A DNA stretch of 64,000 bases, from positions 100,001-164,000 of the forward strand of contig JAIUJO010000188.1 of assembly GCA_023846275.1 (NCBI GenBank). Direction: 5' to 3'. Source of the DNA: Vanilla planifolia. Taxonomy: Eukaryota > Streptophyta > Magnoliopsida > Asparagales > Orchidaceae. The notes under the pieces were generated by a model. It saw only the letters and a program-made list of their open reading frames with translations, did not search any database and was not told where the DNA came from. Shown piece by piece: positions 26,319 through 40,100 of the stretch (position 1 is its first letter; each line of letters starts with the position of its first letter). Both the position numbers and the translations under genes were made by a program.

Positions 26319-29300
26319 ATTCTAAAATAATGACTTAATACTATTTATACTTATTTACATTAGTAATTCAAAGAAAACTTAATATTTTCCCTAGAGTCAT
26401 CTAGAGAAGCTTTATGTATTTAAATATTTTTATTTAAATTTTAAAATATCTTAATTTCTATGACTTCAATATATCTTAGAAGTGTTTTTATTTATACTTG
26501 ATTTGATGATGAAGATGTTGCTTTAGGTTTCCTTAGTCTATTAGAGTATAATTTTATGATAACTTTTATCTCATATTTTCAAATTTTTATCCTTTGTTTG
26601 TAATATTTCTTTGTAATCATAAATCATCTTTGATGTTAGCATTATTTGGCTTTGATTTAATTATAAATAATACTTTAAATATCATATTTTAGGATAAAAC
26701 TAAATTTATTGAAAATTAAAATAATCATTTATTATTATTTGTAGTTATTGACTTTGAAAATTTGCATTAATTCTAAACTAGGTCTGATCAATATGAAATA
26801 AACGACATTAGACTCGTGTTAATAACCTCTATCTAATTAAATTTGTATCTCTATATATTTAAATAATTTTTTCTAGTTTTGTTGTATGCTTTATGATAGG
26901 TTTGATTTGTACATCGCTTGAATATCGTGGACATTACACTTGACCTTAGTATCTCAAGATGATACTTTTATATACAATTTATGTTATTGCTTAAAATGTT
27001 TTCCTTTGAATTGGGTATATTTATATCTAGCCCAAAATCTCTTCTTTTGTTGTCATTAAATTGCTTTCATTTAGTTATACTATATTTCTTAAACTTATCA
27101 AAATTTCTCTTATATATATATTAAACATTAAAGGAATAATTTATTATCACTTAAGCTTATATATTTTTTTAGTTCAAAGAAATTATAATTGAGGTCTAAT
27201 TAAGATGAAAAACTTATTTGGGCTCATCTTAACAAACTTTATCCAATTAAATATTTACTTTTATATTTTTAGTTATTTTATTTATTAAGGTTCTCACATG
27301 CTTTAATAGTCATTTAAATTCGTGCTTAATTTAATAGTCTAGGATTTTTCACTTAATCTCATTTGTTTTTTGGAATTAGAATTCACCTTACGATTTATTT
27401 CATATTTTCAAAATTCTTGCTTCAATTTGCTCTTCTTATTGTGTAATTCCAAATGGTCTATATTGTGACCTTTACTTTAATTTGATTTAGTAGTATTAAA
27501 TTACATCAATTTATATAATTTTAGAAATAGCATTTTTTAATTTAATAATAACATAATTAGTTTCTTTATTTTTTACTCATGTAAATTTTAATATTTCATA
27601 ACAATTACAAATATTTTATGACTGAGATCAAATAAATACTGTTGGACTTTTTCTTAATCGCACTATTGATTTAAATATCCATTTAAAAAATTTTAAATGT
27701 TTTATTTTTCATTTCTTTTAAAATGTTTCATTAGTGATTTTTATTTTTTAAAATTTTAAGGTTGATGATGTCACACAGATCCCCTTAGTATCTTGGATTG
27801 TAACTTTCACTATCAAATTTTTGCATTTCTTCAAAGTTTTCTTTTTGGTTTAATCATATTACTTTGTTACTTCAAAGTTTTTGCCAAATTACCTTCACAT
27901 TTCTTCAATTTGGTTATATTACATTGCTTCAACTTATCTTATTTAAATTATAAAATCTATTTACTCAATATTAAAATAATAATTTATAATTATTTTCCTT
28001 ATTCACTTTGGCAATTCATAATAATTCCATATGGGCGTTAATCGAGAAGAAATAAGTCTCATTTGACTTGTCTTAATAGGCTTTATAAAACTAAATATTC
28101 TTTTTTTATATTTTCAAATATGTTATTTGACTCTCGTATCAGCAAACTTTATTAGACATTGTGATTCAAACTTGATTTGGTATTCAAGGATGTTATATTT
28201 GATCACCTTAGCATCTTGGAATGCAACTTTTTGGTGTAATTTATATTGCTCTAAATTATTTGCTTTTATTTAGTTATGTTACTGTATAACTTTAAATCTC
28301 CACTCATATGATATTTATTTTACATTTAATTTGCTATATTACAATACTTCTATGTATATCTATTAAGTTTTAATATATATTTACTTATTATTAAAGTAAT
28401 ATTTTTCCATTTTTATTCTTAATTAATATAATTTTTTGTAATTCCAAACGAGCTTTGATCTAATTGAGAAAAACTTTATTATATATATATTTACTTAATG
28501 AGTTCTTTATTAATAAATATTTATTTTATTTTAGCTTTAATATATATTTATTGTAATCTAAGATTATAATATTTTTCTATTTATGCATATTTCATTTCTT
28601 AATTTTTAATAAGTTCAAATATTGTTAGATGATATCAAACAAATTTTTTCAGGCTCATCTCTATGAACTCTATCTAACTAAAAATTCATTTTTACATTTT
28701 AAGATATTTATTTTTTTAAGGTCTTAGCAAGCTTTAAGGGGCATTTTAATTTACATCTGATTTGGCAATTGAGGATGCTATGCTCGATTTCTTTGGTCTC
28801 ATGGAATGCAACTTTTCCTTATAATTCATTTATTTGTCATATCATTTTCTTAAATTTTGTCATAATACCATGTAAATTTAAATCCCATATTAGGTGACCA
28901 TTGTATCACATTGGTTTAATTTTATTTTATTTCTTTATTTTTTCTTAATTTGGCATTAATACATATTTACTTAATATTAAATAATAAATGATTCTTACTT
29001 ATGCTTATTGTATTTTATAAATTTATACGAATTTCAAATAAGGACTGATGCACATGAATATAATGTCAATAAATTCATATCAAAATGTACTATCCAATTA
29101 AATAATATTTTTTTAAATAATTTTCAATTTTTTTAATTTCTAAAGTTTTGGCATATTTTATGAGAAATTTTGATTTATACTTTATTTAATAATCTACAAT
29201 GTTACTCTTCATCATCTTTGTGTCTTGGAATGAAAAATCCATTGTAATATTTGTAAAATTTTCAAATTTTTTCATCCAAATTTGTTATATTAATATGTGA

Positions 29301-30905
29301 AAACAAATCTTTTTTTGTGACCTTTTTGCTCACTTTAAAATGGTTATATTATATTTCTTCATTTTATCTCATTCCACTTTTAATATATATTACTTAACAT
29401 TAATGTACTAATTTGTTATTATTTGTACCTATTTATTTTTGTAACTCTAGTAATTCCAATCGATGTCTATTTAAGATGAAGCAAGCATTGTCAGACTCAT
29501 GTTGTTGAGCACTATGTAATTAAATAGACTTTTTTAATATTTTCAAAAATTTAATTTTTGAGGATTTTTTTATTCTTAACTTTATATTTTGATTTTTATG
29601 AAATCTAGTAGTCATGATTGTTATATTCAATCTCTTTATTATATTTGAATGAAACTTTTTGATGTAATTTATCTCATTTCTTGAAATTTTAGATTTGATT
29701 AGGTTATATTACTAGCAACTTTATATCTCCTCTCATGCAACCTTTTCAAAGATACCTTAATTTATCTTATTTTTGCTTTAATATATACTGATTTAATATT
29801 AATGTAATAATTTACTATTATTTATGCATATTTAGTTTACTAAATTATAGTAATTAAAATTGTGGTCTAATTATGACTAAACAAACACTATTGAAGAAGT
29901 CTTAATGGCCACTAACTAATTAAATATTTTTTCATATTTTGAAATATTTAATTTTCTAGGATTTTTTATCTTTTTTGAGACATTAGGATTCATAGTTTAT
30001 TTTGTGATCGAGAATGTTACAGTAAAATTCCTTGATATTTTGGAATGAAGGTTTCCCATATAATGTATCCTATTTCATCAATTGGTTTTTTGTTTTGTTG
30101 ATATTATTGTGAAACTCTACATCACCTCTCGTGTCACCAATACATCGCTTACATTTTCTCATATTATAATTCTTCAATTTATCTCGTTTTAGCATTAATA
30201 TATATCCATTGAATATTAAAAAATAATTAATTATTATTTATGCCAATTCACTGTTGTAATTAGTAATAACTCCCATTGAGTTTGATTGATAAGAAACATA
30301 TGTCATTGGACTCAACTCAACTAGCTCAATCTAATTACCAATTCCTTGTATATTTTTTTTAATATCTTGTATTCTAGAGTGTTGGAATGCTTTAAAAAAC
30401 ATTTTTATTCATGCCCTATTTTACTCTTTGGAATATTACACTAGGTTTTCTTATATCTATGAATGTAAGTTTCTTATGCAATATTTTTCATGTATTCAAA
30501 TTTTTCATTTCAAACTTGTTATATTCTATATCACTGTAAGTCTCTTTTCATGTGATTTTAATATCACTTTTACTTGGTGAAATAAATATCTTCAATTTAT
30601 TTCTTTTTAACATTAACATATATTTACTATATTTTGAAAAACATTCTTGTTATTTTTACTTATTTATTTTGGTAATTTACAATAATTTCGAATGAGGTCC
30701 AGTCTAGACAAAGCAAATATCATTGAACTCAACTCTAGAAATGCTATCTAATTATATATTCAACTTTCTAATGATTTTGTATGTTTTATGAGATATTTTG
30801 TATCATCTTTGATTTAATAAGTATGTTGCATTCTATCTTTTTAGTATCTTGAAATACACCATTCATGTAAACTTTTTCTAATTTGCTGATTATTTTATTT
30901 TGAGT

Positions 30906-30937
30906 TATATATATATATGGTGTGTGTGTGTGTGTGT
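30906..30937. repeat. Compound (TA)n-(GT)9 microsatellite
   Basis: TA repeats at 30906-30918 are followed by nine GT units at 30920-30937, inside a monomer and just before its 'gtaaatctcatct' part. This is the only clear GT/CA run I see within the satellite arms. Confidence 0.95.
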
Positions 30938-33900
30938 ATCCGTAAATCTCATCTAATTTGACCTTTGTATCACCAATAAATGAAAAAGTAATTTTCATAT
31001 TTCTAAATATTTTATTTTCTAAGGATTTGGGATGTTTTATAAGGATTGTAATTTTTTTATTTTATTTTATTATTGTAGATGTTACAGTCTATCTACTTAG
31101 TATCTAGGAATACAACTTTTCTATGTAAGTTATTTGTTTTTCTCAAATGTTTTTCTTTGATTTGGATATATTACTTCAAAACTTTATATGTTCTTCAATG
31201 TGACTTTTGAATTCTTTTGTTTTGATATTTTAAACTATTTCAATTTATCTCATTTCATCATGATATTATAATAATAGTTCATTATTATATATGATTATTT
31301 AATTTTATAAATTATAGTATTTCTTAATGATGTTTAATTAAGACAAAATAAATGTCATCGGACAAATCTTGACAAGCTCATCTAATAAAATATCCATTTT
31401 TATATTTCCAAAATTTTTTTGTGGTTTTTCATTTCTATGAGACATTTTTAATTATATCCCATTTGATGATTAATGATGTTACACTATATCTACTTAGTAT
31501 CTTCAAATGTAGCTTTCTCACATAATTTATCTCAGTTTTTCAAATGTTTTCATTTGATTGGATTATACTACTATAATACTCTAACTCTCCTCCCATTTTG
31601 CATTTATATCACTTTAAGTCTATTATGTTACACAACTAAAATTTGTCTTATTTTAGCTTTAATATATATTTACTCAATGTTACTATAATTATTTATTTTT
31701 TATGCTTTCTTAATTTTATAATTCAAAATAATTCCAAATGATGTTCAATCAAGAAGAAATAATTATTGTTGGCTCACATTAACAATTTTTATTCAATTAA
31801 ATATTCATCTTTATATGCTTTTAACATAATTTACTTTCTTCTTTTTTTACATACTTTATGAGATGATTCGGTTCATATAAAATTATTTAATCTATGATGT
31901 GACCTACAATAAATTTTATATCTTCAAATGCAGCTTTCTTATCCATTTTAAGTCAATTTTTGAAATGTTTTTCTTTAATTTGTTTACATAACTATGTAAC
32001 TTTAAATATCTTCTCTTACAATAATTACATCATCCTTATTTGATTAAAAGATATTGCTTTAATATATGCCATTTCAATTGTGATATACACATAGTTTTAA
32101 TTAAGATAATAATTTTTTATTTTTAATGATTATTTACGTTAATAAGTCAAACTAATTCCAAATGTTGTTTGAAGTTGATAAATGAAACAACACTTAAGTC
32201 ATGTTGACCAGCTCTTTCTTTTCAATTGGATCTTTTTATATTTTTTAAATATTTTATTTGTAAAGGTTTAGACATGTTTTACAAGTTATTTTGATTCTTT
32301 ATTTGATGATTGAGGATGTTACAGTTAGTTGATCTTGTTCTTTCATTCGACTTTTGTTCCCACATTGTGTGAATTTTACATCACTTTGATTTTCTTTGAT
32401 AATATTTTAGCCATAATATATGTTTACACAATCCTAAAATAAAAACTCAATATTATTTATGCTTATCTAAATTGACAATTTCTAGTAATTACAAATGAGG
32501 TTGAATCTAGATGAAACTAACATCATAGAAATCATCTTGTTGAGTTCTTTAAAATAAAAAATTCTTTTTTTATTTTTCAAAATATTTTACTTTCTAGGTT
32601 ATTGTCCCACATTACTAGCCATTTCATTTTTGTAATTGATTTTATGATTGATGATGTTATATTGAATTCCTTTAGTATATAAAAATACAACATTCCACAT
32701 AATTTATCTAATTTTTACAAATGTTTTACTTTGAATTCATTATATTAAAATGTAACTTTAAATCACCTTTCATGAGACCATTATGTTGCTCTGATTTAGT
32801 AACATTACATTGCTTTACTTTAACTCAATTAAATTTTATAATGTATTTGCTTGACATAAAATTTTTTATGTTATTATTTATGTTCATTTATTTTGGTGAT
32901 TAGTTGTATAAGGAATAAGCCATGATTGAGAAGAAAGAAATGTCATTGGTCTTGTTTCAATAAGATCTCTATAATTTACTATTCATTTTACCTCTTTAAA
33001 GATTTCATTTGTTAATTTATTTTACATGATTTATGAGGCATCTTGACTAGTTTCTTATTTTACTATGGAGTATATTACTAGTGATCTCCATAATATCATG
33101 AAATACCACTTTTCTATTCAAATTATCTTATTTGTTTGAAAGTTTACATTGATTTAGTTATATTAATATATAAATGTAAATCTACTATCATGTGACCTTT
33201 ACACAATATTGATTTGGAAAAACTATATTTCTTTAATTAGTCTTATTTTTGAACCTTAGTAAATTTTTATTAATATTAAAATAAAAAACTTATCACAGTA
33301 ATTTTGAATGAGCTCTAATATAGACAAAACAAATATTGTTGGGCTCATCTTGAGGACTCTATCTAATTAAATAGTAATTTTTGTATTTTAAGTTTTTTAT
33401 TTTCTTATGTTTTGTATGACCTTTAAGACATTACAAGTTGTATAAGATTTGATGATAAAAAATATTATACACTCTCCTTAGTATCACGGAATGTAACTTT
33501 CTTGTAAGATATCTCATTTCTTCAAATCTTTTCCTCTAATTTGGCTAAATTATAAAGGAAGTCTAAGACTCCTCTCATGTGACCTAAGCATCTCTTTGAT
33601 TTGGTTATATTATATTATTCCAATTTATCTCATTGTAGCATTAATATATGTTTACATGATAATAAAATAATAATTTATCCTTATTTATGTTTATTTACTT
33701 TATTAATTTGTACTAATTACAAATGTGGTTTCGTTGAAATAAAAAAATTTTCAATGGACTTGTCTTGAAAATTTCTATCTAATTAAAAAGTCATTTTTAC
33801 ATATTTTTTAGCATATTTTATATGCTAAGGGTTTTGCACACTTTACAAGATAATTTAACTCATACCTAAAATGTTATTGTTTTAACATCACTTTATTTTT

Positions 33901-36900
33901 CTCTTTCTAATGTTAAAAATATTTACTTAATATTTAAATAATATTTTTTAGTGATGGTGGCTAAACCAATATCCGTTGAAACTATCTCTATAATCTCTAT
34001 ATTGTTAAATATTTATCTTAATTTTTAAAAAACAATTCTAGGGTTTTGGAACATTAATTGAGACATTTCGATACATACCTCAATTGATGATCATGGATGT
34101 TACAATAATTTTAAATATCTTGGAATGTAACCTTCATATAAATTGATCTCATTTCTTGAAAATTTTTCTTCAATTTGGCTTTATTACTGTTTAACTCAAA
34201 ATCTATTATGATGTCATCATTATTTTGTTTTGATTTGGTAGTGTTATATTTCTTAAATTTATCTCTTTCTAGTTATAAATAGTTTTTTAATAATAAACTA
34301 ATAATTTATAATTATTTATGCTTATTTTCTTTGGTAATTTGTAATAAATCAAATTGAGGTGCAATCAAGATGAGACTATCATCATTGGAATTTTTCTTAT
34401 GAGTTCTTTCGATCTTCATACTCGTTTTTCATTTTTAGAAATTTTTTTCTAAGATTTTTGCATTTTTTACTATACATTTCCATTCATGCTTAATTTGATG
34501 AGCATGAATACTATGATTGATCTCCTATATCAAAAAAAATATTGATTCCTATTTTTAAAATATTTTGTATGATATGGTATTGGTATATTTTATAAGTTAT
34601 TTAGATTTGTTCCATTTTTAATGAATAAGCGTATAACTATTGGCCTTTTTATCATCTTGGAGTGAAACTTTGCTATCTAATTTATCTCAATTTTTTTATT
34701 TTGTTGTATTGAAATGAAACCCTAAATCTCCTCTTATGTAACCTTTATTTAATTTGATTTTTTATATTATGTTACTTCAATATATTTTATTTCATCATTA
34801 GTATATATATACTTAACATTAAAGTAACAACTTTTTGTTTATGACCATTTAACTTGGTAGTTTGTAGTAATTCAAAAAAAGGTCTAATTGAGAAAAAACA
34901 AATGTCATTGGACTTGTCTCGTTGAACTCTAATGAATGATATATTTAATTTCAATTACTTGTTTTTGCTAACTTTGAATTCATTACATGATACAAAGACT
35001 TTACCTTATTTGATGATGCTGGTTGTTACTATTGATCTTGTTAGTTATATTACTATTAAACTCTAATTTTACTTTCATGTAAGTTTCAAAGAACATTAAT
35101 TTTATTTTATCACATTATGTCAACATATCTTATTTTTTGTTCAATATATATTTAATTTTAATTAACTTAACTTATTATTATTTATGAATATTTACATAAG
35201 AAATTCATGGTATTTACAAATGATGTCTGATCAAGGTTAAGCAAATGTCATTTAACTTGACATGATGAGCTAATTAAATATGAATTTTTTCAATATTTTA
35301 TTTTTTTATCATTTTTGCATGTTTTATGAGAAAGTTTGATTTGTAACTCATTAAATGATTGAGAATACTTTAACTAATCTCCCTAGCATCTTGGAATATA
35401 AATTTCTCATAAATTTATCTCGTTTATTGAAATATTTGACTATGATTTAATTATATAACTATGAAACTCTAAATTTCAAATTGTGACTTTTACATCATTT
35501 TGATTTGGTTGTATTGCATTATTTCAAATTATCTTCTTTCAACTTCAATATTCTTTTAATTAATGTTAAATTAACTATTTGAAATTATTTTTGACTATTT
35601 AATTTTGTAATTTGTAATTATTCAAAATAAGGTCAAATCGAGATGAAACAAGTATTATTAGACTTGCATAGACAAACTCTATCTTAATAAGAACTCAATT
35701 TGAAATTTTTAGATATTTTATTTTCTTTATCATTATGGCATTTAATGAAATATTTCAATTATTACCAAATTTCATGATCAAGGATGATACACCTAATCAC
35801 TTTTTTATGTTGAAATGACTTTTTCTGACACAATTTGTTTCATTTATTCAAAAATTTCACATACATTTTGTGATATTACTATGAAACCCTAACTTTCATA
35901 TCACAAGAACTTTACATCGCTTTGATTTGTTTTTATTATATTACTTCAATATATCTTATTTTAGTTATAAAATAAATTTTGTTAACATTTAAAAAATTCT
36001 TTATTTACATTAGTAATTCATAGTAAGTTCAAATAATGTATGATCAAGATGAAACAAATGTCATACTTGACTCAAAATACTCAATCAAACTAAATATTTA
36101 TTTCCATTGTTTTAAAAATTTTACTTTCTAGGCTTTTGGCCTATTTTATGAGACATTTTGATTAATAACTAATTTGATGATTGAGGATGCTACAATGATC
36201 TCTTTAATATCTTAGAATTTTACTTTCTCTTACAATTTATCTCATTTCTTCCATTTTTTCACCATCATGTAATAGAAAACCTCCTTTGGAGTGATAATTA
36301 CAACACCTTGGTTATTTATACTACATGGCTTTAATTTTTCTCATTTTATCTTTAGTGTTTCTTTTTTAATTTTAAAAATATATATTTGTACTATTTATGC
36401 CTATTTATTTTAGTAAATCAAAAAAATTCCAAGTGATGTTTAGTTGAGACAAAACAAAAGACATTGGACTAGTTTCGATTATCTCTATCAAATTAAATTT
36501 TCATTTACAAATTTTTTTAATATTTTTCTTTCTCTTTTTTGCCTACTTTTTGAGTGATTTTAATCTGTATAATATTTGATGATTGTAGTTGTTACACTCG
36601 ATCACATTTGTATCTTAGAATGTAGCTTCTCTCTAAATCTATTGCATTTCTCCAAATATTTTTCTTTCATATTGTTGTATTATAATGTAACTCTAAGTCA
36701 CCTCTCATATGACTTTGCACACACACACACACATGCACACATGCACATTCTTGTAGACACATACACACACATAGACATCTACAAGCATGCAAGCATAAAG
36801 CTACACTCACACACATGCACAAATGCAAATGCATACATGCACATGTACATGGATGCAAGCACTCACATGAGCACAAACATAAATACACATACACACGTGT

Positions 36901-37193
36901 GTATGAATACACACACACACATAAGTATGCACACACACTTGCTTGCAAGCTTGCACATAAACATGCACACTTATGCATACATAACCACACATAAACACAC
37001 ATAAACACATGTGCACACATACATGTGGAAACAAAAACACACACACACTCATAGGAAGACACATAAACACATCAAGATGTGTGCACACATGCAACACATG
37101 CATTAGCACTTGCCCACATTGACACACACACATGCATGCACAGAGATAGGTATACGAGTACACACATATAGGCACACATGCATGCATGCAATC

Positions 37194-40100
37194 ACAAAAA
37201 CACACACTGCACGTGCATGTGCACACATGCACACACTCATAAATAGACACATGCATGCACACATATACACAACACACTCGCATACACATTCACATGCACA
37301 TAGATGCACATGCACATCCACGTGCACTCACATACTCTAAAATTCATAGTCATGCATGCACACACACATTCTCTCTCTGTCTCTCATGCACACACAAATG
37401 CACACTCACATGCGTTGTCACATGAACACATGAACACATGAATGTTTTTGCACACATGTGCGCATGCACACACGTGCACATGCACACATGCACACACACA
37501 CAAACTTACACACACACATACACATGTATGCACAAACACATGCTTATACAAATGTAGGCACATGCACACGTAGACAAGAACAACCAAACCTACACACATA
37601 CATACATGAACACTCACACACAATAACACACATGTGCAGACACATGCATACACACACTCATATGTACACACAAAACTATATACACATTCCCCTACACCGA
37701 CACATGCACACACACTTACACACCCATGAACATTTACACACACAAACCCACACACATGTAGACACATACACATACACATATACAAGTATGCACACATACA
37801 CATGCATGTAGACACAATCATTCACACACACACACAAGTACACATACATGCACACAACCACACACACATAAGCGCAACAAGTACTCATGCACCAACAATA
37901 CACATCAATACACACTTGCACATACTCACGAACAAATACATAAACATAGATAAGCAAACACACATATACCTACACACACGTGTGTGCTCGCACGTCCATG
38001 CAGACGTACACACACACACATTCCCACACCCACGCAAGGACACGCACATGCAAGCAGAACATACACACAAACATGGACACTTGGACGTGTGTGCCAAGCA
38101 CACACGCATTGACATGCACGTGCACATACACATACAAGTGCTTGCATATAGACACACACATAAGCAAGCATACACACACAAGAAAGCACTCACATGTGAA
38201 CACATACATGAGCATAAGCACATGCAAACACACACACATACATCCACATGTGCACACACATACAAAAGTACAAATGCACATGAACACAAGCACAAAGCAC
38301 ATAGTCACATGCCTTCACAGACATAAGCATACATACATACTCTTATGCACACATAGAAATCTACATGCACACTCCCCTACACACACACATGCGCACACAT
38401 ACATAAACATATAAACATGCAAGCACAAATGTAAATGCACACAGACATGTGCACTCACACACACACACACATACACAAGCATGTGCATAACAACATAGAT
38501 GCACACACACATGCTTGCAAAAACACAGATTGACACATGAATGAGTACACATGCCCACAACCACACATGAACATGCAAACACCACACAACACTGCATGCG
38601 CTGTTGTAAGTAGGCACATACGCATGCACCCACACCCACATGCACACACACACGCACATTTATACACATGTACATGCATACACACACACACAAATGCACA
38701 CATATACACACACATACACACACAAACATGCACACATACACACATATGCACAAGTGTGAATGCACACACCCATGAAAACACATTCACTAACAAGCACATG
38801 CACACATTCACACATGTCCATGCACACATACACACATGCAAATAAACAACCACATGTGCATAAGCACATGCACACACACATGTTCAAACAAAAAAAATGC
38901 TAACACAAATGCACTGATAGCAAGGAACACACACAAGCACATAAATAGGAACAGACACATGTACACACACTCGCAAGCACCAAAATATGCACATGCATGT
39001 CACTCATACTCCTACACACACACACACATACCAACACACACACATACACACACATGCACATCTATTCATGCAAGCACAAACACACTATCAAACTCATTCT
39101 TATATACTCAAACACATGAAGACACAAATACAAACACAAGCCAACATACCGAAACACACATGCATGCACACGCACTTACAAACAAACACATGAATTGTCA
39201 CACATATACATGCACAAACATTTGCACAAACATGCACAAGCACACACATACACATGCTTACACACTCACAGACACAAAATAATGCAAGCACATGCACACA
39301 CAAACACATAGGTACACACACATGCACAAACAAAAATGCACATGCTTAGGCATTTGCAATAAGATTAACACAGACAAGCACGTAAACATGAACACACTCA
39401 TATACAAACTCACACACACTTACACACATGCATGCTTGCATGTAGAGACACACATAAGCACTCATACACACACAAGAAAGCACTCGCATGACCAATCATG
39501 TGCACACACATGCATGCATGCACACACATACACGGACACACACACATTCACACTCTCAAATACAAATGTCTACACGCAAATGAATTCCTGCACATAAGCA
39601 CAAGATCACACACACATAAGCTAACATATAAACACTCATGAATGCACACTAAACTTCAAACACCACTCCCACATGCACATCGATAGACGAAGACACCCAT
39701 ACATAGACGAACATGCACACTCACACAAGCTCACACACATGCACACAAGCACACATGCACACATGCCAACACACACATACATGTCGGTGCACACATGCAA
39801 ATGCACATGCATACACACACAAACACAAACGAGCAAACATACAATGGAAATCACACACACATGCTTACATTCATGTGCATGCCCCTACATGCATGCACAT
39901 GTACACACATTCCCATACCCATGGATAAGTACACATATGTTGGCATAACACACAAAAACAGAACATGAACTCATGTGTGCCCACACATGGATGCACCTAC
40001 AGAGACACATGCACACATAAATAAATGTACACACACACAAAAATGCACATGTATGCACACACATTAGTAAGTTCACACACAGGAATCGCATCTACATGCA

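Larger units (their letters stand above)
23040..36715 (-). repeat. AT-rich ~0.41-kb satellite, arm 3 (reverse)
   Basis: The same monomer is now read on the - strand. The + strand shows the complement landmarks 'gatcgagatgaaacaaa', 'ctctatctaattaaatatt', 'cttagtatcttggaatg' and 'tctcctctcatgtgacc'. The first landmark occurs near 23052, 23470, 23885, 24171, 24589, 25017, 25432, 25850, 26250, 26790, 27205, 27625 and 28040, then at similar spacing to about 36450. Typical spacing is 415-430 bp. Open frames up to 82 codons exist but are unrelated to each other and not kept between monomers. The last monomer is cut at about 36715, where the CA domain starts. Confidence 0.9.

Noticed and set aside
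27793..28041. 82-codon open frame rich in Phe, Leu, Ile, like a membrane peptide
   Set aside because: It is AT-rich satellite translated in one monomer; neighbouring monomers do not keep the frame.
1256..36715. Satellite as a set of transposon fragments
   Set aside because: Regular spacing and fixed order of landmarks over more than 30 kb show a tandem array; no transposon protein or terminal repeat was found in the monomer.
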